Shown here in pieces: positions 18,481 through 29,067 of a stretch of 64,000 nt of DNA (position 1 is the stretch's first letter; each line of letters begins with the position of its first letter). The position numbers were made by a program, and so were the translations under genes. Where the stretch lies: assembly GCF_004366635.1 (NCBI RefSeq), contig NZ_SORN01000003.1, positions 124,001 through 188,000 of the forward strand. Direction: 5' to 3'. The stretch is from Roseinatronobacter bogoriensis DSM 18756. GTDB taxonomy: Bacteria; Pseudomonadota; Alphaproteobacteria; Rhodobacterales; Rhodobacteraceae. The notes under the pieces were generated by a model. The model was given only the letters and a program-made list of their open reading frames with translations. It was not told the DNA's origin and did not search any database.

Positions 18481-20433
18481 ATGCTTGCTTACTTCCTTTT
18501 GCTGGTGCCGTTGCCACCGCTGGGCGGGTTCTTGTTACTGGCGCTGGACCCGTATCGACTGGAACGCCGGGCGGTTATGGCTGTGGCCTTGGCCGCAGGC
18601 ATTGCGCCCTTGGTTTTGTTTCTGCCTGTCGCGCTGGGCTATTTCGCGGGCAGTATTGGCGATACGATCGCCCCTGCCTTCACCCTGAATTTCGGCCAGT
18701 TCGAGGTCGCGCTGGCGATGCAGCTTGACGCGCTTAGCGCCATTGCAGCACTGACAGTGACTGTAGTCGCCAGTTGCGTGATGATCTATGCGGCGGATTA
18801 CATGGCTTCGGCGCGTGTCGCTGACCTGCGCCGCTTCTTTGCGCTGATGAACCTCTTTCTGGCGGGCATGTTGTCAGTGGTCATGGCAGCGGACAGCATC
18901 GTGTTCTTCCTTGGGTGGGAGTTGATGGGGCTGTGTTCGTTCTTCCTGATCTCCTACAACATGAATTCGCCACGTGCCTTTGCCGCCGGTCGCAAGGCCT
19001 TCGTGATGACACGTATCGCGGATGCCGCGTTGCTGGCGGGTTTGCTTTTGCTTTTCCTCGAAGCGACCTCAGTGCGGATTGCCGATCTGATCCCGGCGGG
19101 TCTGGCGGCACCTGAACAGCGCGCGGTAGTGATCGCAGTGTTGCTGCTGGTGGGCGCGCTGGGCAAATCCGCTCAGCTGCCGTTTCAGACATGGTTGCCC
19201 ACGGCAATGGCCGGGCCAACACCGGTTTCCGCACTTTTGCACTCGGCGACGATGGTGGCCGCAGGCGCGATTCTGCTGATCCGCTTTGCCCCGCTGATAG
19301 AGGCGCATCCCGGCGTTGCTGCCGCAACCGCCATCGCAGGCGTTGCAACGGCGGTGTTTGGCGCGCTTTGCGCTGTGGCGCAGACCGATATCAAGCGGCT
19401 GTTGGCCTATTCCTCGATCAGTCAGATCGGCTTCATGCTGCTGGCGGTGGGCATGGGCGCACCGGGTGTTGCGATGGCGCATTTCGTGGTGCACGCATTG
19501 TTCAAGTCACTGCTGTTCATGTCGGCAGGCGTGTTGTCCCATGCCAGCGGTGGCACAACCGAGATCCGGCGCTTGCGCGGAAGCGCCTATGCTGCGCCGA
19601 TCAGCTTTGCCACCTATGTGGTGGGCGCGGCCGCACTTGCGGGCTTTCCGATCCTGTCGGCGGGCTGGTGGTCGAAAGAGGCCGTCCTTGGCGCGGCAGT
19701 CATGGCAGGCCCGTTTGGCCAATTCCTGTGGCTGGTCGCACTTGGGTCAGCAGCACTGACCGGGGTTTACGCCTACCGTCCTGTCTGGTCTGCGCTGCGC
19801 AGCCCTGTCGAACCCCTGCCCGCAATCAAGGAAAACTGGCTGGCCGTGGGCCCCCTGATCTTTCTGGCCACAGCTTCGGTCCTTGGCAGCTTTCTTGTCG
19901 GCCCGATCGTGCGGACAATGGGCGGAACGGTCCCACATGCCGGCCTTGGGGTCGAGGTGATGGGCGCTTTGGCCGCGATAGCCGGTCTGATCGGGTCCGT
20001 GGTGGTGTCGTTCAGCCCGGTCTGGTCGGCGCGGATCAAGCGCGCCCGCCGTTTGCGCGCAGGGATGCAGATGGATGCAATCTATTATGCCTTCCTCGTG
20101 CGGCCCTATCGTCGCGTGGTGCACAAGCTGAGCGGGCGAAATGCCCGGAAAGACACAAGCCACGAGGCTGAAACCGACAGGACAGATGGTGGCATGGGCG
20201 ACCCGGTGGGCACCGCCACGGTCAATCTGGGGCTGTGGCTGGCGCGTGTCGTAACTGCGCCTTTCGTGCCCGACCGCTTTGATCTGGTGACCATGCGCAG
20301 CACGCGCGAGGTGCGCCGCGCAGGCGTCTGGGCCAGACGGTTACAGACGGGTCGGCTCAGGACATATGTGATGGCGATCGCCTTTGGGCTTGGCGTTCTC
20401 GTAATTTTGGGATGGGGGATGACATGGGGTTGA
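18481..20433 (+). CDS. nuoL: NADH-quinone oxidoreductase subunit L
   Basis: This 650-residue antiporter-like membrane subunit sits at the far end of the membrane arm and has the long C-terminal lateral helix. The key glutamate appears in FFLGWELMGLCSFFLI, and a lysine-bearing helix in LGALGKSAQLPFQTWLPTAM. Further conserved stretches are PTPVSALLHSATMV and IKRLLAYSSISQIG. It is slightly longer than E. coli NuoL (613 residues) because of a charged insertion near residue 565. The stop lies just inside the start of nuoM. Confidence 0.95.
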   Translation: MLAYFLLLVPLPPLGGFLLLALDPYRLERRAVMAVALAAGIAPLVLFLPVALGYFAGSIGDTIAPAFTLNFGQFEVALAMQLDALSAIAALTVTVVASCVMIYAADYMASARVADLRRFFALMNLFLAGMLSVVMAADSIVFFLGWELMGLCSFFLISYNMNSPRAFAAGRKAFVMTRIADAALLAGLLLLFLEATSVRIADLIPAGLAAPEQRAVVIAVLLLVGALGKSAQLPFQTWLPTAMAGPTPVSALLHSATMVAAGAILLIRFAPLIEAHPGVAAATAIAGVATAVFGALCAVAQTDIKRLLAYSSISQIGFMLLAVGMGAPGVAMAHFVVHALFKSLLFMSAGVLSHASGGTTEIRRLRGSAYAAPISFATYVVGAAALAGFPILSAGWWSKEAVLGAAVMAGPFGQFLWLVALGSAALTGVYAYRPVWSALRSPVEPLPAIKENWLAVGPLIFLATASVLGSFLVGPIVRTMGGTVPHAGLGVEVMGALAAIAGLIGSVVVSFSPVWSARIKRARRLRAGMQMDAIYYAFLVRPYRRVVHKLSGRNARKDTSHEAETDRTDGGMGDPVGTATVNLGLWLARVVTAPFVPDRFDLVTMRSTREVRRAGVWARRLQTGRLRTYVMAIAFGLGVLVILGWGMTWG

Positions 20434-21881
20434 GCTTACAGATACTGCTGCCCTTCTTTGGTGGCCTTGCGGTACTCTTTGCGCCCCGTTTCGGGCGCGA
20501 CATGGAGCGCTGGGGAACAGTCGCAGTCATGGCGCTGACGCTTGTCGTGCTGCTTTATTCCGTCGTGAACGGTGACTCAGGCCGCTGGCTGGCCTTCACC
20601 CGGATAGACTGGGCGCCCTCTTTCGGTATTCAGGTATTGCTGGCGATGGACGGGCTGTCGGCGGCGATGCTGGCAATTTCGGCGGGGCTGGGCATCGTAT
20701 GTGTCTTTGTCTCGTGGCATGTGACGCATCGCTCGGCGATGTATCACGCGGTCATCTGCTGGACCATCGCCACGGCCAATGGGGTGTTCCTGTCCTTTGA
20801 CCTGCTGGTTTTCGCTTTCTTCTGGGAGTTGATGATTGTCCCCGCCTTTCTGTTGATCGGCCTTTGGGGCCACGGCCAGCGGGAAAGCGCGGCAATGAAG
20901 TTTCTGGTCTTTAACGCGGTGGCAGGGCTTGGCCTGTTGGCGGCAGTGTTCTGGATGGGGGCAACCGCGCCCGAGATCACCTTTGACGCTTTCGTACTGG
21001 CAGAATCAGACTATGCGACATGGGTGCAGGTGCTGTTGCTTCTGGGCTTTGCACTGGCCTTTATGGTCAAGCTGCCTGTGCCGCCCTTCCATGCCTGGCT
21101 GCCTGATGCGCATACGCAGGCCCCTACAGCCGGTTCGATCCTGCTGGCGGGGCTGCTGCTGAAGACCGGGGCCTACGGGCTGTTCCGCTTTCCGCCGCTG
21201 CTGTTCCCGGATGGGCTGATGGCGCTTGCGCCCTATGGCATGGCGCTGGGCGCGTTCGGTGTGCTTTATGGGGCGATCCTTGCATGTGGGCAGTTCGACG
21301 CGAAGCGCCTGATCGCCTATACCTCGATCTCTCACATGAGCATTGTGTTGATGGGGGTTTGCGGGGGCGTACATTTCGCTCTGGCAGGGGCCGGGGTTGA
21401 AATGGTGGCGCATGCCTTCTCGTCCTCGGCGTTGTTCCTGCTGATCGGGGCTTTGCAACAACGCACCGGTACGCGCGACTTGCGCGATCTTGGCGGGCTG
21501 CAAAAGACGGCCCCAGCCTTTGCCACATCCTTCGCAGTGTTCTTCGCTGCGGCTCTTGCAATGCCGGGCACTGCAAACTTCTTGGGCGAAGCCTTGGTCA
21601 TCACCGGCATGTTCCAGGTCAACTGGGCATTCGCGGCCATCGCGCTGCTGTCGCTGATCGTTTCGGTCCTTTATGCGACGCGGCTGATCGGCGCGATTGT
21701 CTTTGGCAAACCAAAAGCAGCCACCGCAACCTTCGAAGACCTGAAACCGCATGAATTGTGGCCGATCATCGCATTGGGGGCTGGCACATTGTTTTTCGGC
21801 CTGTTCCCCCAGACGCTGGTGGGCTGGCTAAGGCCCGCTGTTGACGCAGCATTGTTGCCACTGGGAGTAGGTGCGCCATGA
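20424..21881 (+). CDS. nuoM: NADH-quinone oxidoreductase subunit M
   Basis: This 485-residue proton-pumping subunit is of the antiporter type. FFWELMIVPAFLLIG holds the conserved glutamate, MVKLPVPPFHAWLPDAHTQ the lysine-bearing segment, and FDAKRLIAYTSISHMSIVLMG the second conserved block. Two starts are possible: ATG at 20412 and ATG at 20424. I chose 20424 because GGGGG at 20414-20418 is well spaced. The difference is four residues. The gene overlaps the end of nuoL and overlaps nuoN by four bases. Confidence 0.93.
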   Translation: MGLSLQILLPFFGGLAVLFAPRFGRDMERWGTVAVMALTLVVLLYSVVNGDSGRWLAFTRIDWAPSFGIQVLLAMDGLSAAMLAISAGLGIVCVFVSWHVTHRSAMYHAVICWTIATANGVFLSFDLLVFAFFWELMIVPAFLLIGLWGHGQRESAAMKFLVFNAVAGLGLLAAVFWMGATAPEITFDAFVLAESDYATWVQVLLLLGFALAFMVKLPVPPFHAWLPDAHTQAPTAGSILLAGLLLKTGAYGLFRFPPLLFPDGLMALAPYGMALGAFGVLYGAILACGQFDAKRLIAYTSISHMSIVLMGVCGGVHFALAGAGVEMVAHAFSSSALFLLIGALQQRTGTRDLRDLGGLQKTAPAFATSFAVFFAAALAMPGTANFLGEALVITGMFQVNWAFAAIALLSLIVSVLYATRLIGAIVFGKPKAATATFEDLKPHELWPIIALGAGTLFFGLFPQTLVGWLRPAVDAALLPLGVGAP

Positions 21882-23239
21882 CCGACGGCACAATCTGGTC
21901 CATCGCGCCCCTTGCGCTTCTGGGGCTGGCGGCGCTGCTGGCAATGGTCCTGGCCCCGATCCAACCAATGCCACGCGTGCGCCTTGCCGCAGCGATACCG
22001 ATGGCGATGGCGGTTGTCATCGTGCTGGCCCGGATGCATGGCCCCGAAGCGCCGTTCAGCGTGCTGCTGGCCGATGATGTGCTTGCGCGGCTGGGCACAC
22101 TTCTTGCGGCCTCAGCGGGGCTTGGGATCGTGGCCTTCACCCGCAGCTTTTGCACAGGGCGCGAAGGGCCTGCGCTGGTGGCCATCGCGGCGGCAGGCGG
22201 TGCTGCCCTGGCTTCGGCCAATCATGGTGTGACGTTGTTTCTGGGGCTGGAGCTGACAACCATTCCAATGGTCGCATTGGCGCTGATGCCACGTACCGAA
22301 ACGGCGGTCGAGGCCGCATACAAGCTGTTTCTTCTTGCCGGTGTCGGGGCGGCGGCGCTGTTGATGGGGCTGGTCTTTGGCTTCGCGGCTTCTGGCAGCC
22401 TGCGATTTGATGCTTGGTCGGTTGGGGGACCAGTGGCCGCCATTGGTCTGGCGTTCCTGCTTGTGGGGCTGGCGGTCAAATTCGCGCTGGTGCCGTTTCA
22501 CATGTGGTCACCTGACCTTTTCGCAGGCGCACCCGCGCCGGTTGGTGCACTGGCAGGGGCAATTTCCAAGGTTGCTGTCGCCATTGCCGCGCTTAGAATT
22601 GGGCTGACCATTCCCGCGCCCGAGATATGGGGGCTTGGGTTGTTGTTGGCGGGGGCCGCGGCGGTAGTCTGGGGCAATCTGGCCGCGCTGCGCCAGACCA
22701 ACCTGATGCGCATGCTTGGCTATTCCAGTGTGGCCCATTCCGGCTATCTGGCGCTGGTGCTTTCTGTCGGTGGCCCGCTTATGGGCGAGACGGTGCTGAT
22801 CTATGCCGCCAGCTACGCGCCCGCCATTGTCGCAGGCTTTGCTGTGGCCGCGCTGCTTGGCTCGGCCACCCGGCTGGAGGATTTGCGCGGCCTTGTCTGG
22901 TCGCATCCGCTTGCAGGCGTCGCGCTTGGGATCGCGCTTTTGTCACTGGCAGGGTTGCCGCCAAGCCTTGGGTTTATCGCGAAGCTCTATCTCTTCTCCA
23001 GCCTCGCAGGGGAAGCGGCGTGGGGCGCGCTGATCATTGCCGTCATCGGCTCTACGCTGGGGTTTGCCTATTATATGAGGTTTGCAATCCGTATCTTCAC
23101 ATCGCCGCAGAAGCCCGTTGAGCAAATACCACTAAGCCGCGTGGACGGCACAGCAATGGTTGCATCGGTTGCTCTGATCATTTTGCTTGGCGTCTATCCA
23201 GAGCCATTGACCGGCCTTGCAGCGGCGGCACTTCGATAG
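21878..23239 (+). CDS. nuoN: NADH-quinone oxidoreductase subunit N
   Basis: This 453-residue antiporter-like subunit is the last gene of the operon. GLELTTIPMVALALM carries the conserved acidic residue, AVKFALVPFHMWSPDLFAGAP the lysine helix and QTNLMRMLGYSSVAHSGYLAL the following block. With this gene all 14 core subunits are present as 13 open frames in standard order, with no extra genes inserted. The next gene is on the opposite strand, so the operon ends here. Only a weak hairpin can be drawn downstream. Confidence 0.94.
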   Translation: MTDGTIWSIAPLALLGLAALLAMVLAPIQPMPRVRLAAAIPMAMAVVIVLARMHGPEAPFSVLLADDVLARLGTLLAASAGLGIVAFTRSFCTGREGPALVAIAAAGGAALASANHGVTLFLGLELTTIPMVALALMPRTETAVEAAYKLFLLAGVGAAALLMGLVFGFAASGSLRFDAWSVGGPVAAIGLAFLLVGLAVKFALVPFHMWSPDLFAGAPAPVGALAGAISKVAVAIAALRIGLTIPAPEIWGLGLLLAGAAAVVWGNLAALRQTNLMRMLGYSSVAHSGYLALVLSVGGPLMGETVLIYAASYAPAIVAGFAVAALLGSATRLEDLRGLVWSHPLAGVALGIALLSLAGLPPSLGFIAKLYLFSSLAGEAAWGALIIAVIGSTLGFAYYMRFAIRIFTSPQKPVEQIPLSRVDGTAMVASVALIILLGVYPEPLTGLAAAALR

Positions 23240-23375
23240 TCAACGCGGCAGGAAACGCAGACGAACCCGCCCGAATGCCCGCCCGAGGACCGGCGGCGCT
23301 TTCGGGCTTGGTTTCCGTGCATCCAGCAGACAATTGCCGCCTTCCCTGAAATTGTGGCCTGAAGCCCTGCGCCCC

Positions 23376-24254
23376 TTAGACCATCATCTGGCGCGGGTCT
23401 TTGATGATCTGTGTAAGGTGGTTCATGAATCTTGCGGCATCTGCGCCATTGAGGGCGCGGTGATCGTAGCTCAGGTCCAGCGGGGCCATGGGAACGGGTT
23501 GCGGGGTGGTGCCATCCCATTGGGTGACGATCTCGGTCCGGGTGATGCCAAGGATGGCCAGTTCGGGCGGGTTGACGATCGGGGTAAAGCCAATGCCACC
23601 AATGCCGCCAAGATTGCTGATGGTCATGGACGCGCCGCCCATCTCGTCGGGTTTGATCTTGCGTGCCTGCGCGCGGGCAGCCAAATCTGCCAGGTCGGCA
23701 GCGATCTCCCACAATCCTTTGGTGTCTGCATTGCGGATGACAGGCACCATAAGCCCGTGGGGTGTGTCCACCGCGATGCCGATATGGACATAGTCCTTCA
23801 GGATCAGGGTTTTCCCATCTGCGGACAGGGATGCATTGAAGCGCGGAAAAGCGCGCAGGCAATGTGCCAGCGCCGCAATCTGGAAGACCAGCGTTGTCAG
23901 TTTCAATCCGCGCGCCTGTGCCTCGGGCTTCAGCGTCTCGCGCAATGTATTGACCGCGCGCAGATCGGCGCGGTCGTGATGGGTCACTTGCGGAATCAGC
24001 GCATTGGCCGCGCCAAGATTGGTGGCGGCGACTTGTGCAAAGCGGCTCATCGGCTCGTGGGTTACAGGGCCATAGGCGGCATGGTCCACATCCCAGTAGC
24101 TGGTATCGCCCGCGGGCGCGCTGGCGGGTGCGGATGCGCCCAGATCTTCCGGTCCCATTGTCTTGCGCCCCAACGCGCGGGCGCGGGCGACAATATCGAC
24201 GCCCTGCTCAAGGGCTTTGCGCCGCGTGCTGGGGCTTGCGATAACCTCTGACAT
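23376..24254 (-). CDS. 2-oxoacid dehydrogenase E2 acyltransferase catalytic protein without lipoyl domain
   Basis: This 292-residue protein has a short N-terminal stretch resembling a peripheral-subunit-binding domain (SPSTRRKALEQGVD, residues 7-20). The full acyltransferase domain follows from about residue 60, with TISNLGGIGGIGFTPIV and the active-site motif SYDHRALNG. The catalytic His is H265; N269 takes the place of the frequent Asp, a variant I recall in bacterial pyruvate dehydrogenase E2. There is no lipoyl domain, so acyl groups must come from the lipoyl protein encoded two genes upstream at 25707-27011. It probably forms the core of the complex. It is the last gene of the minus-strand cluster. 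Confidence 0.85.
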   Translation of the reverse strand: MSEVIASPSTRRKALEQGVDIVARARALGRKTMGPEDLGASAPASAPAGDTSYWDVDHAAYGPVTHEPMSRFAQVAATNLGAANALIPQVTHHDRADLRAVNTLRETLKPEAQARGLKLTTLVFQIAALAHCLRAFPRFNASLSADGKTLILKDYVHIGIAVDTPHGLMVPVIRNADTKGLWEIAADLADLAARAQARKIKPDEMGGASMTISNLGGIGGIGFTPIVNPPELAILGITRTEIVTQWDGTTPQPVPMAPLDLSYDHRALNGADAARFMNHLTQIIKDPRQMMV

Positions 24255-24266
24255 GTCTGCGCCCCC

Positions 24267-25691
<1,425 letters not shown>

Positions 25692-25706
25692 GGGGTCCTC
25701 GAAGGG

Positions 25707-27011
25707 TTAAAGCAGGTGGCGCAGCGGGTCGCGCATCCGCCCTGCAAATTCGGAAAGAAGGGCGATGGCCTGATCGGGTGCCAGTTGATCTGGTGCGCAT
25801 TCCATCACCAGCGCCAACCCCGCGCCCTTTGGCAGCAGCGTCAGCACTGGAATGGCTTCGGCACCCAGAGAGAGGGCACTCAGCGCGCTCATACGCAGAT
25901 CGCGTACGCGCAGGTCGGGCGCGGCGTCTGACGGGGCGACTGCCGACAGATTGCGGCCGGCGGGCACATTATAGGCGCGACTTGCACCAAAGCGGTCGAT
26001 GGCGACAGTTGCCGCGCGGCCCAGACTGGCCCCGGCAAGCCCCGCCAGCAGCGCGTCCGCATCGCTTAGGCCCCGTGCTCCGGCGGCCCAGATGGCGAAG
26101 GGGGCAAAGCCGTCTTGCGCGCATTCTGCCTCCAGACGGATGGTTTGCACGCTCATGGCCGCTTGTGGGGCAGAGGCCTGCGTCGGCAGGTTCTTCAACA
26201 CCTCAAGATCGCGCATATGATAGGGCTGGGGGTGGCCTGCCTGTACCAGCCGCGCCAGATCCAGTCCTTTTTCCAGTGCCACTCGCCGCAGCTTGGGCGA
26301 AGCCAGAATCCGCCCGCCGGTCGGCTGTGGGGCGGGCGCTGTCGCAGCTTGCGCGGGTGGTGTAGGATTTGCAATGGATGTGTCCTCCTTGGTAGCTTCC
26401 GACGGTGGAGCGGCATCTGGCATCGGTCCGGCCGCCACCAGCCCGCGCGCCACAGGCGCATCTGGCTTGCTGGCAGAGATCACGGCCACCGCATGCCCGA
26501 CCGGCACCGTATCGCCGGCCTGTGCGAGTGTCGCCGCCAGATAGCCCCCGACCCCTGCGGGCACTTCCATTGTTGCCTTGTCCGTCTCCACCTCAAACAG
26601 CAGATCGTCTGCGCCGACCTTTGCCCCCAGTTCCACCAGCCAGCCGACCAGCACACCGCTGTCTTGCGCCATGCCAAGCTGTGGCATGGTGATCTCGCGG
26701 CCCTCTGGCAGGGTGTCGGGTGCGGGGCTTTCTGTTGCGGTTCGGCCTTCGGGACCTGCATCTGCGGCATCGGCACTATCGGATATGCGCGCGATGGCCT
26801 GACCCACAGGCACATCCTCGCCTTCCCGTGCCGTCACATGGGTCAGAAAGCCGCTGGCCTGTGCCTCAACCTCCATCGTGGCCTTGTCGGTTTCGACCTC
26901 GAACAGCGCATCGCCCTTGGCCACCTTGTCGCCCGGCGCTTTCAGCCAAGACACGATCTTGCCCGCATCCTGTGCCATGCCCAGTTGAGGCATTGTCACC
27001 TCATGCGGCAT
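25707..27011 (-). CDS. Two-lipoyl-domain E2-like protein with degenerate catalytic domain
   Basis: This 434-residue protein has two N-terminal lipoyl domains, each with ETDKATMEV (lipoylated K43 and K145), and a Pro/Ala-rich linker. A peripheral-subunit-binding domain follows (about 232-268, GRILASPKLRRVALEKG). The C-terminal region (about 285-434) looks like a shrunken acyltransferase fold but lacks the DHRxxxG active site. It probably carries and shuttles acyl groups, and the intact catalytic domain is supplied by the gene at 23376-24254. It overlaps the E1 beta gene by 11 bases. An alternative start at 26993 has GAGGTG just upstream, but the longer form matches the usual start of this domain. 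Confidence 0.85.
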   Translation of the reverse strand: MPHEVTMPQLGMAQDAGKIVSWLKAPGDKVAKGDALFEVETDKATMEVEAQASGFLTHVTAREGEDVPVGQAIARISDSADAADAGPEGRTATESPAPDTLPEGREITMPQLGMAQDSGVLVGWLVELGAKVGADDLLFEVETDKATMEVPAGVGGYLAATLAQAGDTVPVGHAVAVISASKPDAPVARGLVAAGPMPDAAPPSEATKEDTSIANPTPPAQAATAPAPQPTGGRILASPKLRRVALEKGLDLARLVQAGHPQPYHMRDLEVLKNLPTQASAPQAAMSVQTIRLEAECAQDGFAPFAIWAAGARGLSDADALLAGLAGASLGRAATVAIDRFGASRAYNVPAGRNLSAVAPSDAAPDLRVRDLRMSALSALSLGAEAIPVLTLLPKGAGLALVMECAPDQLAPDQAIALLSEFAGRMRDPLRHLL

Positions 27012-27996
27012 GGATCAACTCCCCCGCGCAGAGCTTGCGCGCATTGGCGACCACCTGTTCGGGCGTGGGCACTGTCAAATCCTCCAGCGCGGGGCTGAAG
27101 GGTACCGGCACATCCATCGCGCCCATGCGCAGAATGGGGGCGTCCAGATGGTAAAAGGCTTTTTCATTAAGGCGGCTGGCGATTTCAGCTGTCACCCCAT
27201 AGCTCTGGTGCCCCTCATCAATGACAATCGCGCGGCTGGTCTTGCGCACACTCTCCAGCAAGGTCGCTTCATCCAGCGGCACAATCGTGCGCGGGTCGAT
27301 CACTTCGGCGCTGATCCCTTCGGCTGCCAGAAGCTCCGCCGCCTTCTCGGCCACCTGCACCATAGACGATGTGCCGATCAGGGTAATGTCCGTCCCCTCG
27401 CGCTTCACATTGGCCACACCGAATGGGATCAGGAACTCTTCCTCTGGCACAGGGGCCTTGTCCTGATACATCAGCTTGTCTTCGAATATCACGACAGGGT
27501 TGTTGTCGCGGATGGCGGTCTTCATCAGCCCTTTGGCCTCATAGGCCGAAGACGGCATCGCCACTTTCAGCCCCGGAATATGCGCTACCAGCGCTTGCAA
27601 GGACTGGCTGTGCTGCGCGGCCGACCGCCGTGTGGCGCCCATATTGGTGCGCAGCACCATCGGCACGGTCAGTTTGCCGCCTGACATGTAGTGCTGTTTG
27701 GCCGCCTGATTGCACAGCTGGTCCATGACCAGATAGATGAAATCGCCGAACATCAGGTCCACAATGGGGCGCGCGCCGGTCATCGCCGCGCCCACCGCAA
27801 GCCCGACGAAGCCGGGTTCCGATATGGGCGTGTCGATCACGCGGTCTGTGCCGAATTCCTCGACCAGACCGGACAGCACCTTGAACGGCGTGCCAGCTTC
27901 GGCGACATCCTCGCCCATCAGGAAAACTGTTGGGTCGCGGCGCATTTCCTCGGCAATGGCTTCATTCACAGCCTGCGACAGGGTTATCTCGCGCAT
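27001..27996 (-). CDS. 2-oxoacid dehydrogenase E1 component, beta subunit
   Basis: This 331-residue protein of the transketolase-like E1 beta family (AcoB/PdhB type) pairs with the E1 alpha encoded just upstream. It decarboxylates a 2-oxoacid, or cleaves an acetoin-like ketol, with thiamine diphosphate. Family features include FLMGEDVAEAG, the TPISEPGFVGLAVGAAM region with the conserved Glu, DFIYLVMDQLCNQAAK and DPRTIVPLD. GAGGAGGAAAG lies upstream of the ATG at 27996. The gene is 12 bases from the E1 alpha gene. Whether the substrate is pyruvate, acetoin or another oxoacid is unclear. Confidence 0.9.
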   Translation of the reverse strand: MREITLSQAVNEAIAEEMRRDPTVFLMGEDVAEAGTPFKVLSGLVEEFGTDRVIDTPISEPGFVGLAVGAAMTGARPIVDLMFGDFIYLVMDQLCNQAAKQHYMSGGKLTVPMVLRTNMGATRRSAAQHSQSLQALVAHIPGLKVAMPSSAYEAKGLMKTAIRDNNPVVIFEDKLMYQDKAPVPEEEFLIPFGVANVKREGTDITLIGTSSMVQVAEKAAELLAAEGISAEVIDPRTIVPLDEATLLESVRKTSRAIVIDEGHQSYGVTAEIASRLNEKAFYHLDAPILRMGAMDVPVPFSPALEDLTVPTPEQVVANARKLCAGELIHAA

Positions 27997-28008
27997 TGTC
28001 TTTCCTCC

Positions 28009-28986
28009 TCAGGCCGCAAAAACATGCTGATCGACTTCCGATGCATCCGGATAGGCCGCGTCCAGTGCGTAAGCCACGGCTTCAGCGGCGTCCTTCTCGA
28101 CCTCGGCATTCATCGCATCAAGGTCTTCTTCCGTGGCAATACCTTCGCTGACCAGATGGGCGCGAAACCGGATGATCGGGTCGCGGTTTTCCTTCCAGTC
28201 CTTTTCTTCTTCCTTGGAGCGGTAGTATTCGCGGTTAATGTCGCCGACATGGTGGCCGTGATAGCGATAGGTCATCAATTCCATGAAGAACGGACCCTCG
28301 CCCTTGCGCGCACGTGCCACCAGTTTGCGTGTCAGGTCATTGACCGCCAGCACATCCTGCCCGTCCACCTGATGCGCCTCGATCCCAAATGCCTCGGCCC
28401 GTGCAGTGATGGACCCTGCTGCGATTTCCTCGGTCTTGGTGTATTCCGAATAGCCATTATTCTCGCAGGCATAGATGACCGGCAAGCTCCACAGCGCAGC
28501 CATGTTCATGACCTCATACATCAGCCCCTGCGCGGTTGCCCCGTCGCCGAAGAAGCACACGGTCACATCATCCGAGCCCTGCAGCTTCGCGCGCAGCGCA
28601 GACCCGGTCGCAATCCCCATCGACCCGCCGACAATCGCATTGGCCCCCAAGTTGCCGTGGCTTTGATCGGCAATATGCATGGACCCGCCCTTGCCGCGGC
28701 AATAGCCTTCCGCTTTGCCCAGAAGCTCGCAGAACATCTGTTTGAACTCCGCCCCCTTGGCCACGCAATGCCCGTGGCCCCGGTGGGTCGAGGTGATGCG
28801 GTCCGCGTCCGTCAGCGCCTCGCAGATCCCCACGGCGACCGCCTCCTCGCCCGAATACATATGTGTCAGGCCGGGCATCTTGGCGGACAGATACAACTGG
28901 TTTGCATTGTCCTCGAATGTGCGAATGCGCACCATCTGGCGATACATCCGCAGGTAATCTTCTGTATTCGACTTGGCCTTGGCCAT
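28009..28986 (-). CDS. 2-oxoacid dehydrogenase E1 component, alpha subunit
   Basis: This 325-residue subunit is of the AcoA/PdhA type. The thiamine diphosphate motif runs from GDGATAQG to NNGYSEYT, about 30 residues apart as in the family. STHRGHGHCVAKG and the YRYHGHHVGD phosphorylation-loop equivalent are also present. AAAGGATGAGAGC precedes the ATG. The gene order E1 alpha, E1 beta, lipoyl protein, aldehyde dehydrogenase, E2 core is compact. The downstream cluster (28986-23376) reads as one operon, possibly starting at the SDR or the regulator gene further upstream. Confidence 0.9.
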   Translation of the reverse strand: MAKAKSNTEDYLRMYRQMVRIRTFEDNANQLYLSAKMPGLTHMYSGEEAVAVGICEALTDADRITSTHRGHGHCVAKGAEFKQMFCELLGKAEGYCRGKGGSMHIADQSHGNLGANAIVGGSMGIATGSALRAKLQGSDDVTVCFFGDGATAQGLMYEVMNMAALWSLPVIYACENNGYSEYTKTEEIAAGSITARAEAFGIEAHQVDGQDVLAVNDLTRKLVARARKGEGPFFMELMTYRYHGHHVGDINREYYRSKEEEKDWKENRDPIIRFRAHLVSEGIATEEDLDAMNAEVEKDAAEAVAYALDAAYPDASEVDQHVFAA

Positions 28987-29015
28987 GCTCTCATCCTTTC
29001 AAGGCGACTGCCCGT

Positions 29016-29048
29016 CATTTTCTTGCCGAAAATACTCCCGCCGGAGGC
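29016..29048. repeat. 33-bp intergenic repeat, copy 1
   Basis: The plus strand reads CATTTTCTTGC, three variable bases, then AAATACTCCCGCCGGAGGC. The same 33-bp unit with only those three bases changed occurs at 42709-42741. The right part (CTCC-CGCC-GGAG) can form a small hairpin. It lies in the gap between the E1 alpha gene and the M24 gene. I remember similar intergenic sequences in other Rhodobacterales genomes; their function is unknown to me. Confidence 0.75.
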
Positions 29049-29067
29049 CACGCCCCGGCAGGGGCGT

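Noticed and set aside
23269..23307. Hairpin GCCCGAA/TTCGGGC after nuoN
   Set aside because: Only 7 bp with a 25-base loop and no T-run on the plus strand; too weak to call a terminator.
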